Shown in pieces: positions 14,622 through 23,040 of a DNA stretch of 36,240 nucleotides; position 1 is the first letter of the stretch, and each line of letters begins with the position of its first letter. The translations under genes were made by a program, and so were the position numbers. A model generated the notes under the pieces. That model was not told the DNA's origin. It worked only from the letters and a program-made list of their open reading frames with translations, and made no database searches. Source of the DNA: HRBIN23 sp046294495 (GTDB lineage: Bacteria > Chloroflexota > Dehalococcoidia > Lucifugimonadales > HRBIN23); NCBI GenBank assembly GCA_046294495.1, contig JBKBKV010000014.1, forward strand, positions 1 through 36,240. Direction: 5' to 3'.

Positions 14622-14966
14622 CTATCCCATGGGGCCTAGGCGTTTGCCCCCCAATAAGTGCAGGTGCAGGTGTGGGATTTCCTGGCCTGAGTTGGGCCCC
14701 TGGTTGACGATAAGGCGGTAGCCTGATGCCCCCAGGCCTTCCCGCTTGGCCATCTCCTCGGCCACGGTAAAGAGGTGCCCCACCATAGGTTCAAAGCCTT
14801 CGTTCAGATATGTAAGGTAGGTGAAGTGGCGAGTGGGGATAATCAGGAGGTGCACCGGCGCTCGTGGGTGGATGTCTCGGATGACAAAGGCATGGCCATC
14901 GTCGTAGAGGATGGTGCTGGGCACCTGGCGGCGGTAGATCTTGCAGAAGATGCAGTCTTGGGGCAT
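14622..14966 (-). CDS. HIT family protein (Hint-like nucleotide hydrolase)
   Basis: Histidine-triad protein of the HINT branch, hydrolysing nucleoside phosphoramidates or adenylated substrates. The N-terminus CIFCKIYRRQVPSTILYDD, the central HPRAPVHLLIIPTRHF and the triad HLHLHLL (His 99, 101 and 103, with 101 and 103 followed by hydrophobics) are all typical. The Cys pair C5/C8 with His residues could bind zinc as in some HIT proteins. Length is 114 residues, normal for the family. The ATG at 14966 has AGGAGG 9 nt upstream and an extended -10 promoter beyond that. It is followed after 2 bp by the HD hydrolase. Confidence 0.93.
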   Translation of the reverse strand: MPQDCIFCKIYRRQVPSTILYDDGHAFVIRDIHPRAPVHLLIIPTRHFTYLTYLNEGFEPMVGHLFTVAEEMAKREGLGASGYRLIVNQGPNSGQEIPHLHLHLLGGKRLGPMG

Positions 14967-14997
14967 ATACCTTTGCCTCCTAGGGGCTGGTGGAGAT

Positions 14998-15006
14998 ATT
15001 GTAGCA
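14998..15006 (-). promoter_or_regulatory. Extended -10 promoter of the HIT/yqeK operon
   Basis: The reverse strand reads TGCTACAAT, an extended -10 element, about 31 bp upstream of the HIT ATG. A small inverted repeat, AGCCC-TGT-GGGCT, lies directly upstream and could end gltB transcripts. Confidence 0.55.
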
Positions 15007-15056
15007 TAAAGCCCACAGGGCTATGGTGCGCCCGGCGGCTTACTAAAGACGGGGCG

Positions 15057-18000
15057 TTACTGTTTTCCTACTTGCGCCGCTGCCAGGAGGGCGTCCCGAC
15101 GCTGGCGCAATAGTTCCCTGGGTGGGGGTGGGGCCACTGTGGGCTTGGCACTCACCTTGCGGAAGAGGGGCAGGAAGGCGTCCCACTTGGCGAGCACCTG
15201 CTTCCCCTTCAGGCTCCCTGTTTCGGCCACATGGCGCTGGACAAGGAACAGGAGCAAGTCTACATCTTGGGGGTCGGTAACAGGGTCCATCTGAACCATT
15301 TCGGGGTTCAGGTTGCGCTCCAAGGCACCAGTCTCGTCCAGCACGAAGGCGATGCCACCGGACATGCCCGCCCCGAAGTTGCGCCCTGTTGGCCCGAGCA
15401 CCACTACCACGCCCCCTGTCATATATTCACAGCAGTGGTCGCCTGTGCCCTCTATTACTGCCCACGCTCCGGAGTTGCGCACTGCAAACCGCTCCCCAGC
15501 CCGGCCAGCCGCAAAGAGGTATCCCCCCGTGGCGCCATATAGCACCGTGTTCCCACAGATGACATTCTCGTGGGGCAGATAGGGCGCACCCTCCGGTGGG
15601 CGAAGGACGATTTCTCCCCCGTGCATCCCCTTGCCCACATAGTCGTTGGCCTCGCCGTATAGGACCAGACGCAGGCCGTTGATGCACCACGCCCCGAAGG
15701 ACTGCCCTGCCGAGCCGTGGAATACCAACTCAATACGCACTCCTTCGGGGAGCCCCTTGTCCCCGTAGCGGTAGGCGATCTCCCCGGCGATGCGTCCCCC
15801 CACCGTGCGGTGGATGTTGCGGATGGGAATTTCCAGGCGCACCGAGGAGCGTCCTTCCAGGGCCTCCCTTAGTGCAGGCAGGAGGCTATCGTCAAAGATG
15901 GGCTCCGGGCGGTCGTTGCGCTCCTGGATGCAGTGGCGTGGGCGGGTGAAAGTGGGGTCGGCCAGGGCTATCAGGGGTGTCAAGTCAAGGGTGTGGGCTT
16001 TGGGATGGCCCTCTATAGGGATGGTGTAAAGGAGGTCGGCACGGCCGATGATGTCCTCCAGTTTGTGCGCCCCTAGTTGTGCCAAAATCTGGCGCACCTC
16101 CTCCGCCACTGCGAAGAAATAGCGGATGAGGTGCTCTGGCTGGCCCTTGAACTTGGCGCGCAGTTTAGGGTCCTGGGAGGCGATGCCCACGGGGCAGGTG
16201 TTCAGGTGGCACTGGCGGGCCATCTGGCATCCAATGGCGATAAGGGCGGCGGTGCCGAAGGCGTATTCCTCGGCCCCCAGCAGGGCAGCGATGATAACAT
16301 CTTTGCCGGTGCGCATCATGCCATCGGTGCGGATGCGCACCCGTCCCCGCAGGTCGTTTATTACCAGCACCTGCTGGGCCTCGGCTACCCCCAGTTCCCA
16401 GGGGGAGCCGGCGTTCTTGATAGAGGAGAGAGGAGATGCCCCTGTGCCCCCTTCGTGGCCAGAGATGTGCACGATGTCCGCATACCCCTTGGCCACTCCG
16501 GCGGCGATGGTGCCCACCCCAGCCTCTGCAACCAGTTTCACTGCCACTTTGGCCCTGGGATTTGCTACCTTCAGGTCGTAGATAAGTTGGGCCAGGTCTT
16601 CAATAGAATAAATATCGTGGTGTGGGGGTGGGGAGATGAGGGGCACTCCCACCTGTGTGTAGCGGATGGCAGCAATGTGGGCTACCACCTTGTGGCCTGG
16701 CAGTTGCCCCCCCTCTCCAGGCTTGGAGCCCTGGGCCATCTTGATCTCCAGTTCGTCGGCCATGGCCAGGTATTCGGGGGTTACCCCGAAACGGCCAGAG
16801 GCAACCTGCTTGATGGCGCAGTTGGGGTTGTCTCCGTCGCGTCGCTCGCGGAAGCGTCTCTGCTCCTCTCCCCCCTCCCCGGTATTGGCCCGGGCGCCAA
16901 TGCGGTTGGTGGCGATGGCCAGCACCTCGTGGGCCTCCGGGGAGAGGGCCCCCAGGGACATGGAGGCGGTGGTGAAGCGTTTGACGATTTGGCTGGCGGG
17001 CTCCACCTCCTCCAGTGGCACTGGCTCTCCTAAGGGACGAAAAGCCAGCAGGTCTCGCAGGGCCAGGGGTGGGAGAGAGCGCACCTCTTTCAGGAACTCC
17101 TGGTAGGCGGTGGGAAGGCCGTCCATGCTGACCTTATGCAGGGCACGCACCATGAAAGGGTTGTATCCGTGCGCTTCCCCGCCCTTGCGGAAGCGGTAAT
17201 AGCCGTAGTCGTCCAGAAGTTTCGTCTCTTCGCGGAAGGCCCTCTGGTGGCGCTCCAGCACCTCGGCACCGATCTCACGGAAACCTACACCCCCTACCGG
17301 GGAATCCGTTCCAGCGAAGCAGAAATCTATAACCTCTTGGCCGATGCCGATGGCCTCAAAGATTTGGGCGCCGCAGTAGGAGGCCAGGGTGCTGATGCCC
17401 ATCTTGGACATTATCTTCAGCACCTGCTTCTCAAGGGTTTTCTTGTAGTTGAGCACAGCCTTCTCAATGGTGAGGTCGGGGATAGGGGTGTGGGCGTCCT
17501 CAATAATGTGGCGCAGGGCGGAGAAAGCCAGATAGGGGTTGACAGCCTGGGCACCATACCCCAGTAGACAGGCGATGTGGTGCATCTCCCGAGGTTCGCC
17601 AGATTCCACCACGATGGAGCACCGCATGCGCTTTCCCTGGCGGATGAGTTCGTGGTGCACCGCCCCCACAGCCATCAGCATGGGGATAGGGGCGTAGGTG
17701 GCATCCACACCCTTATCCGAAAGGATAAGGAGAGAGGCGCCTTCGTCTACCGCCTGAACCGCCTGGCGGCATACCTCCCGCAGAGCCGGTTCCAGCCCTT
17801 CTGGCCCCGCCTGAACAGGGAAAAGGCAGGGGATAGTAACGGCACGAAAGGCAGGGTCTGGGCTGTGGCGAACGGCCTCTAGTTCGTGGTTCAGAAGGAT
17901 TGGGCTGGGGTGGAAGAGGAGGTGAGCGGCCTCCGGCTTCTCTTCCAGGAAACTCTTACGGGGGCCCAAGTAGGTGTGCAGAGCCATCACGATCTGTTCC

Positions 18001-19592
18001 CTTAGGGGGTCTATAGGGGGGTTGGTAACCTGGGCGAACTTTTGCTTGAAGTAGGAATAGAGCAGGCGTGGCTTGGTAGTCAGCACTGCCAGGGGTGTAT
18101 CGTCGCCCATAGCGCCCACCGGCTCTTTGGCCTCTGCGGCCATCGGCTCCAGCACCAGGTTTATCTCCTCGCTGGTATAGCCGAAGGCCCGCTCCAGGCG
18201 CAGGTCAGTGCGCTGGGGGGTAGCAGGCGTCAAGCCCAGGTCCTTCACTGTTTGGGCAAGGGAGACCATATGGCGTTTCACCCATTCCCCATAGGGCTGG
18301 CGGTGTGCCAATTCCTGTTTAATGTCCTGGTTCTTCAGGAGGCGCTGGCTGCAGGTGTCCACGGCGAGCATCTGGCCGGGGCCTAAACGCCCCTTCTCCA
18401 CGATGGACTCCTCAGGTATATCCAGCACGCCCGCCTCGGAAGCCATAACCACCAGCCCGTCGTAGGTTACCTTATAGCGGGCTGGGCGCAGGCCGTTGCG
18501 GTCTAGGGCTGCTCCTACCACCACCCCGTCGGTAAAAGCCAGGGCCGCGGGGCCGTCCCACGGCTCCATCAGGCAGGCGTGGTATTCGTAGAAGGCACGC
18601 CAGGCTGGGTCCAGGTTGGGCATGTTTTCCCACGCTTCAGGGACAAGCATGGCTATGCTGTGCAAGAGGCCCCGCCCGGAGAGCACCAGGGCCTCCAGCA
18701 CATTGTCCAGTTGGGCAGAGTCGGAGCCGCCGGGCTGGATGATGGGGATGAGACGGCGCACCTGTTCCCCCCACACCTGGGAGGTCAGTTCCGGCTCTTT
18801 GGCCCGCACCCAGTTGCGGTTACCCATAAGGGTGTTGATTTCGCCGTTGTGGCCCAGGAAGCGGAAGGGTTGGGCCAGAAACCAGTTGGGGAGGGTGTTG
18901 GTGCTGTAACGCTGGTGAAAGACCGCCAGGGCGCTCTGGTAGTCGGGGTCTTGCAGGTCCAAGTAGAACTTGTCCAACTGGGGGGCTACCATAAGTCCCT
19001 TGTAGACTAGGGTGCGGTTGGAGAAGGAGGGGATGTAGAAGCCCTCCAGCCCCTGCTCCTGGGCCAGGCGCTCTGCATCTTTGCGTGCCAGGTAGAGGGA
19101 ACGGGCGAAGGCAGTGGTATCCATATCCCGTGGGCGGAGCACCAGCGCCTGCCAGATATCGGGCTTGGTAGCCAGGGCCTTATTGCCCAGGGCCGAAGGG
19201 TCGGTGGGCACGGGCCTCCATAAAGCAATGTGCAGTCCAAGTGCTTCTAGGCACCTCTCCACTAGTTGGCGGGCGGCCTGGGAGGCCTCTGCCTTTTGGG
19301 GGAGGAAGAGCATCCCCACCGCCAGGTCGCCGTCGCGCTTTGCCTGCACACCCAGGGGAAGGAGGGCACGGTTGAACAGGGGCAAGGGTATCTGGGTGAG
19401 CACACCCGCCCCATCGCCCGATTTGCCGTCGGCGGAGACGGCCCCTCGGTGGGTCAGGTTCTTGACAGCCTGCACGGCAATCTCCACGATGGCGTGGGAC
19501 TTCTTCCCTTCTATATGGGCGATGAAGCCGACGCCGCAGGCGTCTCGCTCGTGCGCGGGATTGTAGAGGGCTGGGCGTATGGGGCTTACCAT
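15057..19592 (-). CDS. gltB: Glutamate synthase large subunit (GOGAT)
   Basis: Transfers the amide of glutamine to 2-oxoglutarate, producing two glutamates. The N-terminal class II amidotransferase domain has the nucleophile C19 (ERDACGVGF) after an 18-residue propeptide that must be removed. Central and FMN-binding domains follow, with the 3Fe-4S cysteines in GCQMARQCHLNTCPVG near residue 1125. The C-terminal beta-helix domain shows the glycine-rich run GSAGQSFGAW. At 1511 residues it is full length. The ATG at 19592 has AGGAGG 5 nt upstream. No gltD lies beside it, so the electron donor may be ferredoxin or a GltD encoded elsewhere. It lies downstream of two glnA genes, completing GS-GOGAT. 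Confidence 0.97.
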   Translation of the reverse strand: MVSPIRPALYNPAHERDACGVGFIAHIEGKKSHAIVEIAVQAVKNLTHRGAVSADGKSGDGAGVLTQIPLPLFNRALLPLGVQAKRDGDLAVGMLFLPQKAEASQAARQLVERCLEALGLHIALWRPVPTDPSALGNKALATKPDIWQALVLRPRDMDTTAFARSLYLARKDAERLAQEQGLEGFYIPSFSNRTLVYKGLMVAPQLDKFYLDLQDPDYQSALAVFHQRYSTNTLPNWFLAQPFRFLGHNGEINTLMGNRNWVRAKEPELTSQVWGEQVRRLIPIIQPGGSDSAQLDNVLEALVLSGRGLLHSIAMLVPEAWENMPNLDPAWRAFYEYHACLMEPWDGPAALAFTDGVVVGAALDRNGLRPARYKVTYDGLVVMASEAGVLDIPEESIVEKGRLGPGQMLAVDTCSQRLLKNQDIKQELAHRQPYGEWVKRHMVSLAQTVKDLGLTPATPQRTDLRLERAFGYTSEEINLVLEPMAAEAKEPVGAMGDDTPLAVLTTKPRLLYSYFKQKFAQVTNPPIDPLREQIVMALHTYLGPRKSFLEEKPEAAHLLFHPSPILLNHELEAVRHSPDPAFRAVTIPCLFPVQAGPEGLEPALREVCRQAVQAVDEGASLLILSDKGVDATYAPIPMLMAVGAVHHELIRQGKRMRCSIVVESGEPREMHHIACLLGYGAQAVNPYLAFSALRHIIEDAHTPIPDLTIEKAVLNYKKTLEKQVLKIMSKMGISTLASYCGAQIFEAIGIGQEVIDFCFAGTDSPVGGVGFREIGAEVLERHQRAFREETKLLDDYGYYRFRKGGEAHGYNPFMVRALHKVSMDGLPTAYQEFLKEVRSLPPLALRDLLAFRPLGEPVPLEEVEPASQIVKRFTTASMSLGALSPEAHEVLAIATNRIGARANTGEGGEEQRRFRERRDGDNPNCAIKQVASGRFGVTPEYLAMADELEIKMAQGSKPGEGGQLPGHKVVAHIAAIRYTQVGVPLISPPPHHDIYSIEDLAQLIYDLKVANPRAKVAVKLVAEAGVGTIAAGVAKGYADIVHISGHEGGTGASPLSSIKNAGSPWELGVAEAQQVLVINDLRGRVRIRTDGMMRTGKDVIIAALLGAEEYAFGTAALIAIGCQMARQCHLNTCPVGIASQDPKLRAKFKGQPEHLIRYFFAVAEEVRQILAQLGAHKLEDIIGRADLLYTIPIEGHPKAHTLDLTPLIALADPTFTRPRHCIQERNDRPEPIFDDSLLPALREALEGRSSVRLEIPIRNIHRTVGGRIAGEIAYRYGDKGLPEGVRIELVFHGSAGQSFGAWCINGLRLVLYGEANDYVGKGMHGGEIVLRPPEGAPYLPHENVICGNTVLYGATGGYLFAAGRAGERFAVRNSGAWAVIEGTGDHCCEYMTGGVVVVLGPTGRNFGAGMSGGIAFVLDETGALERNLNPEMVQMDPVTDPQDVDLLLFLVQRHVAETGSLKGKQVLAKWDAFLPLFRKVSAKPTVAPPPPRELLRQRRDALLAAAQVGKQ

Positions 19593-19699
19593 GGTGCCCT
19601 CCTGGTGTGGCCCTAGAGGGGCCCTGTGAAACTTCTAAGTCTGCTTGTGGACTTGTTAGTTAGCAAGGAGGTAGTCATGGCATAGGCTCCTGAGGGAAG

Positions 19700-21037
19700 T
19701 TACAGGATGGGGAGGTAGCGCTTGACTTCGTAATCGGTAACCTGGGCGCGGAAGCGTTCCCATTCAATGATCTTGTTCCGGAGCAGGGTGGTGAACACGT
19801 GCTCGCCCAGGGTTTTGCGCAGGAGGTCGCTCTGGCTGGCTCTTTGGATGGCCTCCCACAGGCTGTTGGGGAGAGGCAAGATGCCCCGCGCCTGCCTTTC
19901 CTCTTCGGTTAGGGTAAACACATTCTCCTCCACGGGGGGAGGCATCGGATACTCCTTCTCCACGCCTTCCAACCCGGCAGCCAAAATAGCGGCGAAGGCC
20001 AAGTAGGGGTTGCAGGCGGGGTCAGGGGCGCGGTATTCAATGCGCACGGCGTCTTCGCGCCCCTTGAAGGCGGGTATGCGAATCAGGTCAGATCGGTTTA
20101 TGGGTGCCCAGGTAATGTAAACGGGTGCCTCGTGTCCAGGCACCAGGCGTTTGTAGGAGTTAACCCATTGATTGGTAACCAGTGTAATCTCAGGGGCGTG
20201 GCGCAGCAGGCCGGCGATGAACAACTTGGCCAAACCAGAAATTCTAAGGGGGTCGTTGGGGTCGTAGAAGGCGTTGCGGTCGCCTTTGAAGAGGGAGACA
20301 TTGGTATGCATACCCGAGCCGTTGACCCCGTAGATGGGCTTAGGCATAAAGGTGGCATATACCCCGTGTTTCAGGGCCACCTCTTTGATGACCAGGCGAG
20401 CGGTCATTACGTTGTCGGCCATGGTCAGGGCGTCCGTGTATTGGAAGTCTATTTCGTGTTGGCCTGGGGCACCCTCGTGGTGGGAGTGCTTCACCGGGAT
20501 ACCCATCTCCGCCAGTGTGAGCACGGTGTCCCGGCGAAGGTCGGTGGCCTCGTCGGCAGGGGTCTGCTCAAAATACCCCCCCTGGTCCAGGGGCTCAGGG
20601 CGTTCGCTAGACGCTAGGTAGAAGTATTCCAGTTCGGGGCCCACATAGAAGGTGTAGCCCAAGCGAGCGGCCCGCTCCAGGTTGTGCTTCAGCACATAGC
20701 GGGGGTCCCCTTCAAAGGGGCGCCCGTCGGGCATAAGGATATCGCAGAAGAGGCGGGCCACCCCCTTTTCACGGGGGCGCCAGGGGAGGATGCGAAAGGT
20801 AGTGGGGTCAGGCATAGCGATCATATCCGACTCGTCCACACGGGCAAACCCTTCAATGGAGGAGCCGTCGAAGCCAACCCCCCGGGTGAGGGCATCCTCT
20901 AACTCCTCTACCGTGATGGCCATGCCCTTCAGGTTGCCCAGGATATCGGTAAACCAGAGGCGGATAAACTTTATGTCCTGCTCCCGGGCCTGATGGAGCA
21001 CATACTGGATGGCTGTCTCGTCTCGCTGGAGCGCCAT
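19700..21037 (-). CDS. glnA: Glutamine synthetase type I, short (alpha-like) class
   Basis: ATP-dependent amidation of glutamate. Blocks are GVGFDGSSIEGFARVDESDM (N-terminal loop), GPELEYFYL (metal glutamates), GAPGQHEIDF, NGSGMHTNVS (ATP/glutamate site), NSYKRLVPGHEAP and NRSDLIRIP with EYRAPDPACNPYLAF. The start at ATG 21037 (445 aa) has GGAG 6 nt upstream; an in-frame start at 21070 lies in the leader. The length and lack of an adenylylation-type tail suggest the feedback-inhibited GSI-alpha class. It has its own TTGACA promoter directly after the hairpin that ends the second glnA, and no GTTAC array, so it may be expressed constitutively. Confidence 0.95.
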   Translation of the reverse strand: MALQRDETAIQYVLHQAREQDIKFIRLWFTDILGNLKGMAITVEELEDALTRGVGFDGSSIEGFARVDESDMIAMPDPTTFRILPWRPREKGVARLFCDILMPDGRPFEGDPRYVLKHNLERAARLGYTFYVGPELEYFYLASSERPEPLDQGGYFEQTPADEATDLRRDTVLTLAEMGIPVKHSHHEGAPGQHEIDFQYTDALTMADNVMTARLVIKEVALKHGVYATFMPKPIYGVNGSGMHTNVSLFKGDRNAFYDPNDPLRISGLAKLFIAGLLRHAPEITLVTNQWVNSYKRLVPGHEAPVYITWAPINRSDLIRIPAFKGREDAVRIEYRAPDPACNPYLAFAAILAAGLEGVEKEYPMPPPVEENVFTLTEEERQARGILPLPNSLWEAIQRASQSDLLRKTLGEHVFTTLLRNKIIEWERFRAQVTDYEVKRYLPIL

Positions 21038-21084
21038 GCCCTCTCCTTGACCCCTTATTGTGAAAAACAAAACAATCCCTTTTT

Positions 21085-21114
21085 ATCCTAGCCCCTCCCT
21101 ACTGTCCCTGTCAA
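21085..21114 (-). promoter_or_regulatory. Sigma-70 promoter of the alpha-like glnA
   Basis: Reverse-strand TTGACA (21109-21114) and TAGGAT (21085-21090) are 18 bp apart. The -35 begins 2 bp beyond the upstream hairpin. The leader would be about 40 nt. Confidence 0.6.
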
Positions 21115-21116
21115 GG

Positions 21117-21147
21117 AGGGCAGGGGGAGACAGAACCCCCCTGCCCT
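21117..21147 (-). terminator. Strong hairpin after the beta-like glnA
   Basis: A perfect 11-bp stem, AGGGCAGGGGG (21117-21127) with CCCCCTGCCCT (21137-21147), has a 9-nt loop and lies 10 bp past the glnA stop. No U-run follows on the reverse strand, which goes straight into the next promoter. Its placement supports termination or RNA 3'-end stabilisation. Confidence 0.55.
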
Positions 21148-21157
21148 TGTCCGCAGT

Positions 21158-22642
21158 TTAGGCGTCCAGATACAGGAAGAACTCGTAGGGGTGAGGGCGC
21201 AGGCGGATCGGGTCTATCTCCTTCTCCCGCTTATAGTGAATCCAGGTCTCCAGGAGGTCTTCGGTGAAGACCCCGCCTTCCAGAAGGAACTCATGGTCCT
21301 CTTCCAGGGCCTTGATGGCCTCGTCCAGGCTGCCGGGCACTTGGCGGATCTTGGCCGCCTCCTCTGGTGGCAGGGCGTAGATGTCTTTATCTACTGGCTC
21401 CCCCGGGTCAATGCGATTGCGGATACCATCCAGGCCGGCCATAAGCATGGCGGCGAAGGCCAGATATGGGTTGCAAGAGGGGTCTGGGCAGCGGAACTCC
21501 ACGCGCTTGGCCTCGGGCTTGTCGTAGTAGACGGGGATGCGGGCACAGGCGCTCCGGTTGCGCATGGAGTAGACCAGGTTCACCGGAGCCTCAAAGCCGG
21601 GCACCAGGCGGCGGTAGGAGTTGGTGGTGGGGGCGCAGAAGGCCAACAGGGCTGGGGCGTGCTTTAGCAGGCCACCTATATACCAGAGCCCCAGCTGGGA
21701 CAAGCCGGCGTAACCCTCCCCCGCAAAGAGGTTGGTGCCGTTGCGCCAGAGGGACTGGTGGGTGTGCATGCCCGAGCCGTTGTCCCCGAAGAGGGGTTTG
21801 GGCATAAAGGTGGCCACTTTCCCGTGGGCACGGGCCACATTCTTCACGATGTATTTGTAGATAAGAACACTGTCGGCCGTGCGCACCAAAGTATCGTAGC
21901 GGAAGTCAATCTCTGCCTGGCCGGCGGTGGCCACCTCGTGGTGGTGCTTCTCCACCTGTATGCCGAAGCCCGCCAGTTTCAGGGATATCTCCGAACGGAT
22001 GTCTTGGAAGGTGTCGGTGGGTGGGACGGGGAAGTAGCCCTCTTTATGGCGGGGGCGGTAGGCCAGGTTCAGGTTGCCCTTCAGGTCGCGCTCCTTGCCG
22101 CTGTTCCAGATGCCCTCGTCCGACTCGATCTCGTAGTAGCCGGCGTGGGCGTTCTGGTCAAAGCGGACGCTGTCAAAGATGAAGAACTCCAGTTCTGGTC
22201 CCCAGTAACTGGTGTCGGCAATGTCCGTCTGGCGCAGGTAACCCTCTGCCTTCTGAGCCACGTAGCGGGGGTCGCGGCTGTAAGGGGTAGGGCGGTTCCA
22301 GCCGCCCCCGTGGGGGTCCACCACATTGCACATAAGGGAGAGGGTGGGGATAGTGAAAACGGGGTCCAGGGCGGCCGTGGCAGGGTCCGGCACTAGGAGC
22401 ATGTCGCTCTCGTGAATGGCTTGGAAGCCGCGGATGCTGGAGCCGTCAAACCCTGTCCCCTCGCTAAAGAGTTTCTCGGTTAGTTCCTCTACAGGGATGG
22501 TCAGGTGCTGCAAGGTGCCAGGGATATCGCAAAACTTCAGGTCTATCATCCTGATGCCGTTGTCCTTGGCGAAGCGCAGGACCTCTTCAGGGGTGGTAAG
22601 GCGCCCGCTCCCGGTGGGGCGAGGGCCGCGTGCTTTGGCCAT
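21158..22642 (-). CDS. glnA: Glutamine synthetase type I, long (beta-like) class
   Basis: A second glutamine synthetase of 494 residues. Active-site blocks are GTGFDGSSIRGFQAIHESDM, GPELEFFIFDSVRF, GQAEIDFRYD, NGSGMHTHQSLW, NSYRRLVPGFEAP and EFRCPDPSCNPYLAF. The segment DKDIYALPPEE with Y422 matches the adenylylated tyrosine loop of GSI-beta enzymes, and the C-terminus HPYEFFLYLDA also fits that class, so control by an adenylyltransferase is possible. The ATG at 22642 has AAGGAG 6 nt upstream. The promoter region carries five GTTAC-like pentamers at 11-bp spacing, so it is probably nitrogen-regulated, unlike the alpha-like glnA downstream. Confidence 0.96.
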   Translation of the reverse strand: MAKARGPRPTGSGRLTTPEEVLRFAKDNGIRMIDLKFCDIPGTLQHLTIPVEELTEKLFSEGTGFDGSSIRGFQAIHESDMLLVPDPATAALDPVFTIPTLSLMCNVVDPHGGGWNRPTPYSRDPRYVAQKAEGYLRQTDIADTSYWGPELEFFIFDSVRFDQNAHAGYYEIESDEGIWNSGKERDLKGNLNLAYRPRHKEGYFPVPPTDTFQDIRSEISLKLAGFGIQVEKHHHEVATAGQAEIDFRYDTLVRTADSVLIYKYIVKNVARAHGKVATFMPKPLFGDNGSGMHTHQSLWRNGTNLFAGEGYAGLSQLGLWYIGGLLKHAPALLAFCAPTTNSYRRLVPGFEAPVNLVYSMRNRSACARIPVYYDKPEAKRVEFRCPDPSCNPYLAFAAMLMAGLDGIRNRIDPGEPVDKDIYALPPEEAAKIRQVPGSLDEAIKALEEDHEFLLEGGVFTEDLLETWIHYKREKEIDPIRLRPHPYEFFLYLDA

Positions 22643-22687
22643 GCTTGCTCCTTATTTGTGCACTCTTTCACAGAGTAGTGATGGTGG

Positions 22688-22736
22688 GTTTCAGGTATGT
22701 TACCAAAAGGTTACAGCCGTGTTACATAGGGGTTAC
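22688..22736 (-). promoter_or_regulatory. GlnR-box-like array upstream of the beta-like glnA
   Basis: Pentamers GTTTC, GTTAC, GTTAC, GTTAC and GTTAC begin at 22688, 22699, 22710, 22721 and 22732, exactly 11 bp apart. On the coding strand these read GTAAC-N6 repeated and then GAAAC. They lie 46-94 bp before the glnA ATG. The layout resembles the actinobacterial GlnR box (gTnAC-n6-GaAAC-n6). One face of the helix is presented in each turn, as for a multimeric activator. The distal repeat overlaps the stop of the 31-aa ORF. Confidence 0.8.
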
Positions 22737-22828
22737 CCCTGGGCGCGGCGCAGGCGTATGGGCAGGGCCACCCACAGGCCCACCAGCGCCAGGAAACTGG
22801 CCAGGCTTACTGCTGTCTCTATAGCCAT
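22733..22828 (-). CDS. 31-residue single-transmembrane microprotein
   Basis: ATG at 22828 has the SD AAGGAGG exactly 5 nt upstream, and the frame runs 31 codons to TAA (22735-22733). The product begins MAIETAVS, has a hydrophobic helix (about residues 7-24: VSLASFLALVGLWVALPI) and ends in a basic tail, RLRRAQG, so it should insert as one helix with the C-terminus inside. It lies between two GTTAC-type arrays and has its own array and a GATAAA -10 upstream, in the same geometry as glnA and amt. It is too short for most gene finders. By context it may modulate Amt or glutamine synthetase, but this is inference. Confidence 0.6.
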   Translation of the reverse strand: MAIETAVSLASFLALVGLWVALPIRLRRAQG

Positions 22829-22876
22829 GACGCCCTCCTTCGGTTTGTGCTTTTTATCACAGTATGCCCAGGGTGT

Positions 22877-22914
22877 GTTTCGGGCGTGTTACCAGGGTGC
22901 TACAGGGGTGTAAC
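22877..22914 (-). promoter_or_regulatory. GlnR-box-like array upstream of the 31-aa ORF
   Basis: Pentamers GTTTC, GTTAC, GCTAC and GTAAC begin at 22877, 22888, 22899 and 22910, again 11 bp apart. On the reverse strand the proximal GAAAC is followed after 14 bp by CTGTGATAAA, a likely -10 region (22853-22858 = GATAAA), so the array would cover the -35. Confidence 0.72.
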
Positions 22915-22983
22915 AACCGAGAGCCTTGCCAACCCTCTCTGCTGGTGGCTCTAAGGGGCCTGTAGGATGCGAACGCCTGTTGA

Positions 22984-23026
22984 AGCGAGCCATCCCCCTA
23001 AGCCAGGCGTGGAGGGATGGCTCGCT
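22984..23026 (-). terminator. 13-bp perfect hairpin downstream of glnB
   Basis: AGCGAGCCATCCC (22984-22996) pairs perfectly with GGGATGGCTCGCT (23014-23026) around a 17-nt loop, 15 bp past the glnB stop. No U-run follows. CCTGTAGG is repeated on both sides (near 22959 and 23031). It probably ends the amt-glnB transcript. Confidence 0.5.
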
Positions 23027-23040
23027 GGAGCCTGTAGGCC

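Noticed and set aside
16077..17033. 318-codon forward frame opposite gltB
   Set aside because: It lies wholly antisense to the conserved FMN and Fe-S region of gltB. Such long antisense frames arise from GC-rich codon bias, and the product has no motif.
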